Source: Lachnospiraceae bacterium
GTDB lineage: Bacteria > Bacillota > Clostridia > Lachnospirales > Lachnospiraceae
Length of the DNA stretch: 61,198 nucleotides
Direction of reading: 5' to 3'
NCBI GenBank assembly: GCA_017557525.1
Contig: JAFYYN010000055.1
Coordinates: 1-61,198, forward strand
Made by a program: the position numbers and the translations under genes. The stretch's first letter is position 1; every line of letters starts with the position of its first letter. Positions 48,727-57,831 of this stretch are shown here, piece by piece. The notes beneath the pieces are model-generated. The model was not told the DNA's origin and ran no database searches. It was given only the letters and a program-made list of their open reading frames with translations.

Positions 48727-49473
48727 TCACGCCTTACCAATTCTCTGGCGCACTATCTCATATGCCAGTACTCCGGCAGCCACGGAAGCATTGAGCGAAT
48801 CAATGTCGCCTTTCATCGGGATGGATGCAACGATATCACAGTGCTCTTTTACAAGTCTTGATACTCCCTCGCCCTCGTTTCCGATAACTAGCCCGATAGG
48901 CCCTGTGAGGTTGCACTTATACATGCTTTCACCGCCCATGTCGCCACAGACAAACCAGAGGCCTTGTTTCTTAAGCTCTTCCATCGTAGCAGTTAGGTTG
49001 GTAACCTTTGCAACAGGGGTATAGTTTAGTGCTCCGGCACTTGTTTTAGCTACGGTTGAAGTTAGTCCCACTGCTCTCCTCTTGGGGATTATCACGCCAT
49101 GAGCTCCACAAAGGTTTGCCGTACGGATTATCGCCCCGAGGTTATGCGGATCCTCTATCCCATCCAAAAGGAAGATAAACGGAGGCTCGCCTTTTTCCTT
49201 TGCTTTCTCAAGTATTTCACTTACTTCTGCGTATTCATATGCCGCAGAATAGGCTATAACTCCCTGATGATTATGAGTCTGCGACATCTGGTCAAGCTTT
49301 TCCTTGTCCATGAACTGGATGACCGCATCTGTTTTCTTGGCTTCCCTGAGGATTGTGTTGATAGGTCCGTCATTTAAGCCTTTTTGAACAAAAAGCTTGT
49401 CTATGGTTTTCTTAGCTCTGAATGCCTCAAGTACTGCATTCCTGCCTTCTAATGTAAGTTCTTCGAATCTCAT
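48727..49473 (-). CDS. 23S rRNA (guanosine-2'-O)-methyltransferase RlmB (SpoU family)
   Basis: A 248-residue SPOUT methyltransferase with an N-terminal substrate-binding domain (LEGRNAVLEAF) and the three SpoU motifs: DGIEDPHNLGAIIRTA (~100), IGLVIGNEGEGVSRLV (~190) and SIPMKGDIDSLNASVAAGVL (~210). It methylates G2251-type positions in 23S rRNA or a tRNA site. Start at ATG 49473 with AAAGGAAA. It follows mrnC in a rRNA/tRNA maturation operon cysS-mrnC-rlmB, as in many Firmicutes. Confidence 0.93.
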   Translation of the reverse strand: MRFEELTLEGRNAVLEAFRAKKTIDKLFVQKGLNDGPINTILREAKKTDAVIQFMDKEKLDQMSQTHNHQGVIAYSAAYEYAEVSEILEKAKEKGEPPFIFLLDGIEDPHNLGAIIRTANLCGAHGVIIPKRRAVGLTSTVAKTSAGALNYTPVAKVTNLTATMEELKKQGLWFVCGDMGGESMYKCNLTGPIGLVIGNEGEGVSRLVKEHCDIVASIPMKGDIDSLNASVAAGVLAYEIVRQRIGKA

Positions 49474-49494
49474 ATATTTTCCTTTATTTGTGAA

Positions 49495-49563
49495 GTGACA
49501 GGGGGACGATTCTCTTGTCACTTTTTTTGTGACAAAAGAACCGTCCCCCTGTCACCCTGTCAC
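49495..49563. repeat. Dispersed GTGACAGG palindrome, copy 1
   Basis: 27-base near-perfect inverted arms (49495-49521 and 49529-49555) separated by seven T; core GGGGACGRTTCT / AGAACCGTCCCC. An extra CCTGTCAC follows, so the mrnC TGA stop lies in the element's edge. Related copies are at 54824-54883 and 56660-56727. Confidence 0.85.
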
Positions 49564-50066
49564 ACTTGTTTTATGTTTAGCTCAGTAATTCCTTTGGACA
49601 CAAGCTCCAAAACTCTGTCGATTTTTCCGTCAAGATAAAGATATCCCATCAGGGCCTCAAATCCGGTTGCCACACGGTATTCTGCAACTGTCCCGCTTTT
49701 TGCGACACTTCCCGATTTGGCATTACGGCCTCTCTTATAACAAGCCATTTCATCTTCACTTAAGTCAGGCTCTATGATATGAAATATCTTTGCCTGTGTC
49801 GGCGCTTTTGCGTATCCTGACGCCTTTTTATTAAGGCTGTCAACATGGCACATACCTTCTTCTACAAGCGTAGTGCGAATGATAAGCTCATATATGGCGT
49901 CGCCGAGATATGCAAGTGTTAATGCGGGAATCTGACGGATATCCCGCAAATGTTCATTTTTCCCTGTGATCATGGAAACCTGTTCTATAATCTCATTTGT
50001 GTTTTCTAATTTAGTATTGTCCATTTGTGTGCGCTTTTCTATATGCCCCCTTATGCCAAATGCCAC
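49560..50066 (-). CDS. Mini-ribonuclease III (MrnC)
   Basis: A 168-residue RNase III-type endonuclease lacking the dsRNA-binding domain, which matures 23S rRNA. The catalytic motif is in ALTLAYLGDAIYELIIR, and EFEALMGYLYL-like sequence (GFEALMGYLYLDGK) gives the second acidic site. I use the GTG at 50066, which overlaps cysS by 16 bases and has GAGG seven bases upstream; the ATG at 50024 has no good site. Overlap with cysS matches the conserved Firmicute cysS-mrnC-rlmB cluster. Confidence 0.92.
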   Translation of the reverse strand: MAFGIRGHIEKRTQMDNTKLENTNEIIEQVSMITGKNEHLRDIRQIPALTLAYLGDAIYELIIRTTLVEEGMCHVDSLNKKASGYAKAPTQAKIFHIIEPDLSEDEMACYKRGRNAKSGSVAKSGTVAEYRVATGFEALMGYLYLDGKIDRVLELVSKGITELNIKQV

Positions 50067-51538
50067 TTAACACCCTCTCTGGTATCCTCGAGGACTACGC
50101 CCTTCTCTAAAAGTTCTGCCCTGATCCTGTCTGCTTCAGCGAAGTTCTTTTCCTTCTTTGCTGCCTTGCGGAGTTCTATCTGCTCTAAGATATACTTTTC
50201 AAGCTCAGGGTCAATAGCGGGAGCTGCTGATTCTTTCTCAACAGTTAAGTCAAGTCCAAGCACCTTGTCAAAATTCTCAACAAGTGCCAGTTTCTCTGCT
50301 GCACCGATATCAGCCTTTAATACATCGTAAACAAGAGTTGTAGCCATGGATGTATTTATGTCATTTGAAATAGCATCCTTAAACTTAGCGTCAAAATCCT
50401 TTATAGCATCGACATTAAGGCCAAGTTCCTTTAAAGCCTTTAATCCCTCTTCATTTAATCCTGCAGCTAAGATAGCATTAGCCTTTTCCTCACCTAAAGC
50501 CTTTACAGCCTCCTGCTTAATCTCAATGCATCTCTTCTTAAGCTTCTGATATGCAGTATTGGCGTTATCAAGTGCATCAAATGAGAATTCAAGAGGCTTT
50601 CTGTAATGTGACTGCAAGCAGAAAAATCTGTATACAAGAGGATCATATCCTTTTTCCTCCAACAGTGAAACCGTAAGGAATGTTCCCTTTGATTTACTTA
50701 TCTTGCCATCCCTGTCATTTAAGTGATGAACATGGAACCAGTAATTGCACCACTTGTGCCCCAGATAAGACTCACTCTGAGCAATCTCGTTTGTATGATG
50801 GGGGAAGATATTGTCAACGCCGCCACAGTGAATGTCCATGTATTCACCGAGATGCTTCATGCTGATGCATGAGCACTCAATATGCCAGCCGGGATATCCA
50901 ACACCCCAAGGGCTGTCCCACTTTAATGCCTGGTCTTCAAACTTTGACTTTGTAAACCAGAGCACGAAATCATTCTTATTCTTCTTGTTTGTATCCTCGG
51001 TTACGTCATCGCGAACACCGACCATAAGCTCGTCCTCGCTCTGATTGCCGAAAACATAGTATTCCTTGAGCTTTGATGTGTCAAAGTAGATGTTTTCACC
51101 TGCCTTGTAGGCATAACCCTTCTCCAAAAGCACCTCGATCATGTGAATGAACTCAGCTATGCAATTGGTTGCAGGCTCTACAACATCAGGAGTTTTTATG
51201 TTCAGTTTCTTACAATCGGAAAAGAAGGCGTCCGTGTAAAATTTTGCAATCTCCATTATGGTCTTATGCTCGCGCTTTGCGCCTTTAAGCATCTTGTCCT
51301 CGCCGGTATCGCCGTCGCTTGAAAGATGTCCAACGTCCGTGATGTTCATAACACGCTTTACATCATAGCCTATGTATCTCAAGGTCTTCTCAAGGATATC
51401 CTCGCAGATATAGCTTCTTAAGTTTCCTATATGTGCAAAGTGATATACGGTAGGACCGCAGGTATACATTGCAACCTTGCCCTCTACGTTCGGCTTGAAT
51501 TCTTCTACTCTTTTGGTCAGTGTGTTGTAAATTCTCAT
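50051..51538 (-). CDS. Cysteinyl-tRNA synthetase
   Basis: A class I synthetase of about 495 residues. HIGH-type motif YHFAHIGNLRSY, zinc Cys in TCGPTVY, the GWHIECS active-site motif, GGVDNIFPHHTNEIAQSE and KMSKS-type KISKSKGTF are all present. I start at ATG 51538 as in the family (MRIYNTL). A 179-base upstream gap holds two stable hairpins but no T-box. Confidence 0.95.
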   Translation of the reverse strand: MRIYNTLTKRVEEFKPNVEGKVAMYTCGPTVYHFAHIGNLRSYICEDILEKTLRYIGYDVKRVMNITDVGHLSSDGDTGEDKMLKGAKREHKTIMEIAKFYTDAFFSDCKKLNIKTPDVVEPATNCIAEFIHMIEVLLEKGYAYKAGENIYFDTSKLKEYYVFGNQSEDELMVGVRDDVTEDTNKKNKNDFVLWFTKSKFEDQALKWDSPWGVGYPGWHIECSCISMKHLGEYMDIHCGGVDNIFPHHTNEIAQSESYLGHKWCNYWFHVHHLNDRDGKISKSKGTFLTVSLLEEKGYDPLVYRFFCLQSHYRKPLEFSFDALDNANTAYQKLKKRCIEIKQEAVKALGEEKANAILAAGLNEEGLKALKELGLNVDAIKDFDAKFKDAISNDINTSMATTLVYDVLKADIGAAEKLALVENFDKVLGLDLTVEKESAAPAIDPELEKYILEQIELRKAAKKEKNFAEADRIRAELLEKGVVLEDTREGVKWHLA

Positions 51539-51588
51539 CTTCTTTTCCATCCTCTTATCTTAATCTTCTCTGTATCTTTCTTTAGTTA

Positions 51589-51701
51589 GGAAAAGTCTAA
51601 AATCGCAGCGTACTCGCCGGCTTTACAGATGTTCTATGATCTAAACTTTTCCCTCAAATAACGAACTGTCATTCCGAACCAATTTATAGTCCGGAATGAC
51701 A
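51589..51701. promoter_or_regulatory. Two hairpins in the cysS leader region
   Basis: Hairpin 1: TGTCATTCCG... arms at 51667-51679 and 51689-51701 (13 bp). Hairpin 2: 11-bp arms GGAAAAGTCTA (51589-51599) and TAAACTTTTCC (51642-51652) enclosing an inner GCG/CGC stem. They lie between the NlpC/P60 stop and cysS. No U-run follows either on the minus strand, so they may be structured leader elements. Confidence 0.5.
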
Positions 51702-51717
51702 TTAATTGTTTAAAATA

Positions 51718-53679
51718 TTAATCAAATATTCTCCATGCGCAGATGAAGTTTCTTCTCCACCAGCTGCCCATGGTTCTTTCAACTACCTTACCGTTTGACG
51801 AAGAAGCGTCAATAACAACTCCGTTTCCGGCACCAATACCGACGTGACCGTAAACTACTACGATATCACCCTTCTTGATGCTGTCGAAATCTGTAATCTT
51901 CTTATACTTTCCAACTGTTCTCCAGCCCTTGGAAGTAATGTAGCTCTGGTTTACTCCGATCTGGTTCAGACACCAGTAAACAAAGCCCGAACAGTCAAAG
52001 GTACTGGGTCCCTTGCTGCCCCATACGTACTTACAACCAAGCTTGGATCTTGCAACCTTAATCAGATCGTCAGGTGAAAGACTGTATGAAACCGTTCCGC
52101 CTCCGCCTGAGCTGCCACCACCTGAGCCGCCGCTTGAGCCTGAGCCCGAACCGCCGCTGCCTGAACCGCCGCTTGAGCCTGAACCAGCCTTAACTACGCT
52201 CGATCCTGTCAGTTTAGACATTGTCTTCTGTCCGACGTTACCGTCTGCAGAAAGTCCGTTATTTGACTGGAATTTCTTAACTGCCTTTTCTGTAAGGTCA
52301 CCGAAGTAGCCTGTATCACAGCCCTTTTCAAGATATCCGTACTTAATCAGCAGCTGCTGAACCTTCTTTACCGTATCGTTCTGATCACCGAGCACAAGAC
52401 CGTTTGCCTTGGCACTGCTGCTGTTAAGAGCTTCCCTCGTGGATGGTCCTAAGAAACCGTCAACGATACAGTCATTTCTTGACTGGAAAAGCTTTACAGC
52501 CGCCAATGTATCTTCACCATAGAAACCGTCGGGAGTAGTTGTAAGATAACCGAGCTCCTTCAGTCTCTTCTGACACTCTAAAACAACATCGCTCTTATCG
52601 CCGAAGGAAATAAGGTTAGCCTTTACATCCTCGCTGTATAAAAGTTCGAAGGTCATAACGCCAATCTTGCCGTCGGCTGTCAGATAATTTGCTTTCTGAA
52701 CTGCTTTTACAGCTGCCTCGGTATCATCGCCGAAATGTCCTGTAACGAGCTCAGCCTTAGCCAGATATCCCAATTCATACAGACGACTCTGGACACGCTT
52801 TACATCATCGCCGTCCATACCTTTCTTAAGCAGGTAGGACTTAGCATTGTCATCAAACAGCATTGCTATGGTCTGCTGACCGATTATACCGTCCTGTGTC
52901 AGATCGTTCTGACGCTGGAACAGCTTTACAGCCTCCATAGTGATTGGACCGTAATGCTCGGTAGGCTCCGAGAATTCCATGAAGCCCAGCTGCATCAGTC
53001 TTTCCTGGATCTTAGCAACGCTGCGGTCATCCGTACCCTGATAGTAAATATCAAGGAATACTATGGGTTCTTCGGCATCCGGATTGTTTTCGCCAGGATC
53101 GACTGTAGTCAGATCAGAATCCGAATGGTTGCCTGATGCCGCCATATTTACCGTATATCCGAGTATTTCAAGCCAGTGCTGGCTGTTTTCGTGATAGGTT
53201 AAAAGCATGTTGGCACTCTCGGCAGCGTTTTCAACGATATTGCTGAGCGAACCGGGATTATCCACATTACTGCTGGTTACAGGATCATTTTTTTCTGTAA
53301 CAACAGGTACATCTGTAATATCCGGAGCATCTGTTATATCGGGATTATCCGTTGTGGATGGTGTCCCGCTTTCTGAATCGTTTCCGGGCTGTACAGCTGC
53401 CTCCTGTGTCTCGTCCGATTTACTCAGGCTGTCAGAGATCAGTCCCATACTTCCTGTTAATCCGCCAAGTACAACGACATTGTCCGGAACAGTTGTTATT
53501 TCACCATTGTTGTTTATTACCGTCTTACCGGTATCGGTTGAGTATCCAAGCACTCCTTTATACGCAGGTTCGTTCTGAGCACTGAGCTTTGAATAACCTA
53601 TAAGTCCGCCAAGTGCAGCTATGAGTACGATAATGACCACAACCGCAATACCGAGCGGGCTTTTTCCACCCTGTTTCAT
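51718..53679 (-). CDS. Membrane-anchored NlpC/P60 peptidoglycan hydrolase with four PG-binding repeats
   Basis: A protein of about 653 residues. A single N-terminal membrane helix (~8-28) acts as uncleaved anchor or signal. A Ser/Thr/Asp-rich linker is followed by four PG_binding_1 repeats (~residues 225-505; each with LQ/RL..LGY, FG..T..AVK.FQ, DG..G..T), a Gly/Ser linker (~510-535) and a C-terminal NlpC/P60 domain with catalytic Cys in FDCSGF (~563) and His in GHVGIG (~615). It cleaves peptide stems in the cell wall. The start follows GAGGTGA. It sits between purC and cysS with no functional link evident. Confidence 0.92.
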   Translation of the reverse strand: MKQGGKSPLGIAVVVIIVLIAALGGLIGYSKLSAQNEPAYKGVLGYSTDTGKTVINNNGEITTVPDNVVVLGGLTGSMGLISDSLSKSDETQEAAVQPGNDSESGTPSTTDNPDITDAPDITDVPVVTEKNDPVTSSNVDNPGSLSNIVENAAESANMLLTYHENSQHWLEILGYTVNMAASGNHSDSDLTTVDPGENNPDAEEPIVFLDIYYQGTDDRSVAKIQERLMQLGFMEFSEPTEHYGPITMEAVKLFQRQNDLTQDGIIGQQTIAMLFDDNAKSYLLKKGMDGDDVKRVQSRLYELGYLAKAELVTGHFGDDTEAAVKAVQKANYLTADGKIGVMTFELLYSEDVKANLISFGDKSDVVLECQKRLKELGYLTTTPDGFYGEDTLAAVKLFQSRNDCIVDGFLGPSTREALNSSSAKANGLVLGDQNDTVKKVQQLLIKYGYLEKGCDTGYFGDLTEKAVKKFQSNNGLSADGNVGQKTMSKLTGSSVVKAGSGSSGGSGSGGSGSGSSGGSGGGSSGGGGTVSYSLSPDDLIKVARSKLGCKYVWGSKGPSTFDCSGFVYWCLNQIGVNQSYITSKGWRTVGKYKKITDFDSIKKGDIVVVYGHVGIGAGNGVVIDASSSNGKVVERTMGSWWRRNFICAWRIFD

Positions 53680-53811
53680 TAGAATCACCTCATCAAGAAA
53701 ATGCCTTCTTCCCCGTAAATTGAATTTCCCCTAATAAATTCACAAATCTGCCGTCGTACCCTCTAATATTATCAGTGACACTATGGCAGTCTTTGCATTC
53801 TAAGTTGTAAA

Positions 53812-54681
53812 TTACAGATCCTTGCCTGTAAGCTTCTTGTAGCCCTCAAGATATTTCTCGATAGTCTTGTCAACTATCTCCTGAGGAAGTGTCCAGTTAT
53901 GACCCTCGTGGCTCTTTAACCAGTCTCTTGCAAACTGCTTGTCAAATGAAGGCTGTGAATGACCAGCCTCATATCCGTCAAGTGGCCAGAAACGTGAGCT
54001 GTCAGGTGTGAGCATCTCATCGCCAAGTACGATATTGCCATCCTCATCAAGACCAAACTCAAACTTTGTATCTGCAATTATGATACCCTTTGAAAGTGCG
54101 TAGTCAGCGCACTTCTTATAGAGAGCAATGGTGCATTCCTTAAGCTTCTCAGCATACTCAGCACCTTTTCCCGGGAATCGTTTCTCGAGATACTCAATAC
54201 TCTGCTCGTAGCTGATGTTCTCGTCATGGTCACCGATTTCGGCCTTTGTTGAAGGTGTATAGATCGGCTCAGGCAGCTTGTCTGACTCTTTTAAGCCTTC
54301 GGGGAGCTTTATACCGCAAACCTCTCCTGTCTTCTGGTAGCTTGCCCAGCCGCTGCCGGTGATGTATCCGCGGACGATGCACTCTACGGGCAGCATGTTA
54401 AGCTTTCTGCAGAGCATGCTCTTTCCCTCAAATTGAGGAGTCCTGAAATACTCGGGCATATCGTTTACATCCACGGAAATCATATGGTTGGGAATGATAT
54501 CCTTTGTCATATCAAACCAGAACTTACTCATCTGTGTAAGAACGGTTCCCTTCTTGGTTACAATGTTATTAAGGATAACGTCAAAACAGCTGATCCTGTC
54601 TGTTGCTACCATTATAAGTGTATCGCCATTGTCATAGATTTCACGTACTTTACCTTCTTTTACAGGCTTTAAAGCTTCCAT
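53812..54681 (-). CDS. SAICAR synthetase PurC
   Basis: Phosphoribosylaminoimidazole-succinocarboxamide synthase, 289 residues, purine biosynthesis. Motifs: VKEGKVREIYD at the N-terminus, ATDRISCFDVIL, VECIVRGYITGSGWASY, IADTKFEFGLDEDG with LGDEMLTPDSSRFW. AAAGGAGAT precedes the start. It stands alone with its own promoter; the rest of the pur pathway is not in the window. Confidence 0.96.
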   Translation of the reverse strand: MEALKPVKEGKVREIYDNGDTLIMVATDRISCFDVILNNIVTKKGTVLTQMSKFWFDMTKDIIPNHMISVDVNDMPEYFRTPQFEGKSMLCRKLNMLPVECIVRGYITGSGWASYQKTGEVCGIKLPEGLKESDKLPEPIYTPSTKAEIGDHDENISYEQSIEYLEKRFPGKGAEYAEKLKECTIALYKKCADYALSKGIIIADTKFEFGLDEDGNIVLGDEMLTPDSSRFWPLDGYEAGHSQPSFDKQFARDWLKSHEGHNWTLPQEIVDKTIEKYLEGYKKLTGKDL

Positions 54682-54769
54682 TTTTAATCTCCTTTATCTC
54701 TTACCATCGGTAAAATTTAACTATATTTTGTTATGAGGCTTTAACCATCCCCCACACTTAGTCAATGAT

Positions 54770-54798
54770 ATCTTACCATATTGCTAAATTTTTGTCAA
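54770..54798 (-). promoter_or_regulatory. Promoter of purC
   Basis: Consensus TTGACA (54793-54798) and TAAGAT (54770-54775), 17-base spacer. Leader of ~80 bases; no purine riboswitch seen. Confidence 0.85.
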
Positions 54799-54823
54799 AT
54801 TAAGGAAATATGAACTATAAATA

Positions 54824-54883
54824 TGACAGTGTGACGGTTCTACCGGCATACAAAAAGTGACAGCAGAACCGTCCCGCTGTCAC
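54824..54883. repeat. Dispersed GTGACAGG palindrome, copy 2 (diverged)
   Basis: Arms TGACGGTTCT and AGAACCGTCCCGCTGTCAC; central part diverged. It begins seven bases after the prfC stop codon. Confidence 0.75.
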
Positions 54884-54889
54884 AAAATA

Positions 54890-56476
54890 TTAATTCTTTG
54901 AGAATTCTGCAAGTTCAAGACCTTTGTTTCTCTCCATGACTGTCCTTATGCTCCATTCATGAGCGAATAACAGCAGGGGATTTCCCTTCATATCCTTTAC
55001 ACGCTTGGTGTCGGAGGTAAGGTTAAGCTCAGGGAGCGGTGCCGGTGTATCGGTTACCCAGCGGATATATTCATAAGGAAGCGTTTCCATCTTTATCTCA
55101 ACACCGTATTCCGACTCCATCCTGAATCTCATAACGTCAAACTGCAGCACGCCGACAACTCCGACAATTATCTCTTCCATACCGGAATTGAATTCCTGGA
55201 AGATCTGGATTGCGCCTTCCTGTGCAATCTGCGTTACGCCCTTTAAGAACTGCTTACGCTTCATGGTATCTACCTGGCGGATCTTTGCGAAATGCTCGGG
55301 TGCGAATGTGGGGATGCCCTCGTAGCTAAATTTTAGTCCGGGTGCACATACCGTATCTCCGATTGAAAAGATACCGGGATCGAATACACCGATGATATCG
55401 CCTGCATATGCTTCCGAAAGAATCTTTCTTTCCTGTGCCATAAGCTGCTGGGGCTGCGAAAGGCGGAGCTTTCTGCCGCCCTGCACGTGGTATACTTCTG
55501 CTTCTGCGTCAAACTTACCGGAACAGATCCTCATGAATGCGATCCTGTCGCGGTGTGCCTTGTTCATATTAGCCTGGATTTTGAACACAAATGCCGAGAA
55601 ATCCGTTTCCATAGGGTCTATAACCTGATCTCCCGCAGTCCTGGGGAGCGGAGTAGGTGCAAGCTTTAAGAAATATTTTAAGAAATTCTCAACACCGAAG
55701 TTATTTAAGGCTGACCCGAAAAATACAGGAGTAAGAAGTCCGTTCTGAACCTTTTCGAGATCAAACTCATCCATAGCGCCTTCTACAAGGTCGATCTCTT
55801 CTTTAAGTTTTTCGTGCGCTTTCTTTCCTATTATATCATCAAGCGCAGGATCGCCGATAACTGCGGATACCGATTCAACCTCCTTCATTCCGTAGGTTGT
55901 AGCAAAGTATCTGTTGATCTTTCCTGTCTGTCTGTCGTAAACTCCCTGGAACTCCTTGCCTGAGCCGATGGGCCAGTCCATAGGGCAGGTCCTGATACCG
56001 AGCACGCTCTCAATCTCGTCTAAGAGCTCATAGGTATCCTTTGCTTCCCTGTCCATTTTGTTTATAAAGGTGAATATCGGGATATGCCTCATGACACAAA
56101 CCTTGAAAAGCTTGATAGTCTGCGCCTCAACACCCTTTGATCCGTCTATTACCATGACTGCAGAATCTGCCGCCATAAGTGTTCTGTAAGTATCCTCCGA
56201 GAAGTCCTGATGACCCGGCGTATCAAGGATGTTTATGCAGTACCCGTCATAATTAAACTGCATAACTGATGATGTAACGGAAATACCTCTTTCCTTTTCT
56301 ATCTCCATCCAGTCAGATACGGCATGCTTTGCAGTCTTCTTTGCTTTTACCGAACCGGCCAGATTGATGGCTCCGCCGTAAAGCAGCAGCTTCTCGGTAA
56401 GTGTCGTCTTACCTGCATCAGGGTGCGATATGATCGCAAATGTTTTTCTTCTCTCGATTTCTTCTCTTGTACCCAT
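54890..56476 (-). CDS. Peptide chain release factor 3 (PrfC)
   Basis: A 528-residue translational GTPase that recycles RF1/RF2. G-motifs: SHPDAGKTTLTEKLL (G1), a GIS switch I (ERGISVTSS), DTPGHQDF (G3), NKMD (G4). KTAKHAVSDWMEIEKERGISV is diagnostic for RF3 versus EF-G. Size is full-length. The ribosome binding site is AGAGG. Confidence 0.96.
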   Translation of the reverse strand: MGTREEIERRKTFAIISHPDAGKTTLTEKLLLYGGAINLAGSVKAKKTAKHAVSDWMEIEKERGISVTSSVMQFNYDGYCINILDTPGHQDFSEDTYRTLMAADSAVMVIDGSKGVEAQTIKLFKVCVMRHIPIFTFINKMDREAKDTYELLDEIESVLGIRTCPMDWPIGSGKEFQGVYDRQTGKINRYFATTYGMKEVESVSAVIGDPALDDIIGKKAHEKLKEEIDLVEGAMDEFDLEKVQNGLLTPVFFGSALNNFGVENFLKYFLKLAPTPLPRTAGDQVIDPMETDFSAFVFKIQANMNKAHRDRIAFMRICSGKFDAEAEVYHVQGGRKLRLSQPQQLMAQERKILSEAYAGDIIGVFDPGIFSIGDTVCAPGLKFSYEGIPTFAPEHFAKIRQVDTMKRKQFLKGVTQIAQEGAIQIFQEFNSGMEEIIVGVVGVLQFDVMRFRMESEYGVEIKMETLPYEYIRWVTDTPAPLPELNLTSDTKRVKDMKGNPLLLFAHEWSIRTVMERNKGLELAEFSKN

Positions 56477-56607
56477 AAACTAACCTCTATTATCCGTAAC
56501 ATCGACCCATTATAATTCGGCTTTACCGAAGGGTGATGTACAACTTATTACAATACATCTTCCATTTCTACTGATTAATGTGCTGAATGTTGCGCACAAA
56601 CACTAAC

Positions 56608-56635
56608 ATTTTATCATATATTAAAAATTTAGCAA
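56608..56635 (-). promoter_or_regulatory. Promoter of prfC
   Basis: TTGCTA (56630-56635) and TAAAAT (56608-56613), 16-base spacer, minus strand; leader about 125 bases with a small TTCGG/CCGAA hairpin. The remaining part of the 351-base gap 56477-56827 carries the palindrome and the mscL terminator. Confidence 0.65.
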
Positions 56636-56659
56636 CTGTTTTTTTATAATGGCCAGAAA

Positions 56660-56727
56660 GGGTGACAGAGGGACGGTTCTCTTGTCACAAAGTCATTGGT
56701 GACATGAGAACCGTCCCCCTGTCACCC
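56660..56727. repeat. Dispersed GTGACAGG palindrome, copy 3
   Basis: Arms at 56661-56688 and 56698-56725 are near-perfect inverted copies (core GGGACGGTTCTC / GAGAACCGTCCC). It adjoins the mscL terminator. Confidence 0.85.
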
Positions 56728-56761
56728 ATAAAAAATTCGGGACCTGTAAAAGTCCCGAATT
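56728..56761 (-). terminator. Intrinsic terminator of mscL
   Basis: AATTCGGGAC/GTCCCGAATT stem with an 8-base loop, followed on the minus strand by six T. Confidence 0.88.
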
Positions 56762-56827
56762 ATGTAATCTTTGATTATAAAACAATCCCATATCAAATGC
56801 ATCTAATAAGCATCTGATAAAGTCACA

Positions 56828-57304
56828 TCACTTCTTAAGTTCAGATGTACAATGAGGACATCTGGTAGCCTTGATGCTGATCTCTGACTGGCAGAAAGGA
56901 CAAACCTTTGTTGTAGGCTCTGCTTTCTTCTCTTCCTTCTTGGTAAGCTTCTTGCCTGACTCTGCCATCTTATTGAATGCCTTAACAATAAGGAATACAA
57001 CGATAGCCATGAGTAAGAAGTTGATAATAGCGGTAATGAAATTACCATAATTCAATGTAGCAAGACCTGCCTCCTGGGCTGCTGCCAAAGTTGCTGGTTT
57101 TTCAGTCATGCCTGCAGGAAGATCTCCCAGAACTACGTACAGATTTGAAAAATCTGTGCTTCCTACAAGTGCGCCAATAATAGGCATGAATATATCATTT
57201 ACAAGTGAAGTAACGATTGCGTTGAATGCAGCACCGATGATCATACCGACTGCTAAGTCTATCATGTTGCCACGCATGATGAATTTCTTAAATTCTTTAA
57301 TCAT
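56828..57304 (-). CDS. Large-conductance mechanosensitive channel MscL with C-terminal zinc ribbon
   Basis: A 158-residue MscL. Two membrane helices (about residues 15-45 and 88-112) and the N-terminal FKKFIMRGNMIDLAVGMIIG motif are typical. After the cytoplasmic helix the protein carries a CPFC...CPHC zinc-ribbon at the C-terminus (about 135-152), which the E. coli protein lacks. It releases solutes under membrane tension. The terminal ribbon may bind metal and modulate the helix bundle. Monocistronic with its own terminator. Confidence 0.95.
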   Translation of the reverse strand: MIKEFKKFIMRGNMIDLAVGMIIGAAFNAIVTSLVNDIFMPIIGALVGSTDFSNLYVVLGDLPAGMTEKPATLAAAQEAGLATLNYGNFITAIINFLLMAIVVFLIVKAFNKMAESGKKLTKKEEKKAEPTTKVCPFCQSEISIKATRCPHCTSELKK

Positions 57305-57409
57305 AATGTTTTATTGACCTTTCCGCAAACACTTTTATTTTGAATCCAATTCTATAAATTCATTTGTCTGCATAAATCATCATGTAAAATATGATGTATT
57401 ACATGAAAT

Positions 57410-57778
57410 TCAAACTTCCTCAACAGGTGAATCGGGAGCATTCTTCTTGACACTCTCAACACCGTTTACACAATTCTTCATGGTTGTGTAGCCCTCGCCG
57501 ATAGCGATGATCTGTCCGTTTGTAGCCTTAAGACGGAATCTGAACTCGCCTGACTTATCTGAATAAATCTCAAACTTAGGGCACTTCTCTGTCTTAAAGC
57601 CCTCTACGGTCTGGTCCTCAATGTTAGCGATAGGAGCATTTTTCTTTACGCTCTCGATACCGTTTACACAGTAGGACTTATCCTTGTAAACCTGAGAAGT
57701 AGCAACTACCTGTCCGTTCGTAGCCTTAAGGTCGAACTTGATGCCTGTGTTAGTTTTCTTGATGATAAATTTTCCCAT
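57410..57778 (-). CDS. DUF1508 (YegP-like) tandem-domain protein
   Basis: A 122-residue protein made of two ~55-residue copies of the DUF1508 module (GKFIIKKTNTGIKFDLKATNGQ and FEIYSDKSGEFRFRLKATNGQ, each followed by VNGVESVKKNAP). Small and cytosolic; function in the family is not established. A strong AGGAGGAG site precedes it. The upstream region has repeated TTATTTCSG motifs. Confidence 0.85.
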   Translation of the reverse strand: MGKFIIKKTNTGIKFDLKATNGQVVATSQVYKDKSYCVNGIESVKKNAPIANIEDQTVEGFKTEKCPKFEIYSDKSGEFRFRLKATNGQIIAIGEGYTTMKNCVNGVESVKKNAPDSPVEEV

Positions 57779-57831
57779 ACTCTCCTCCTGAAATCTTTTA
57801 TAGATTATTGCAGTTTTTTATCTGCATTCCT

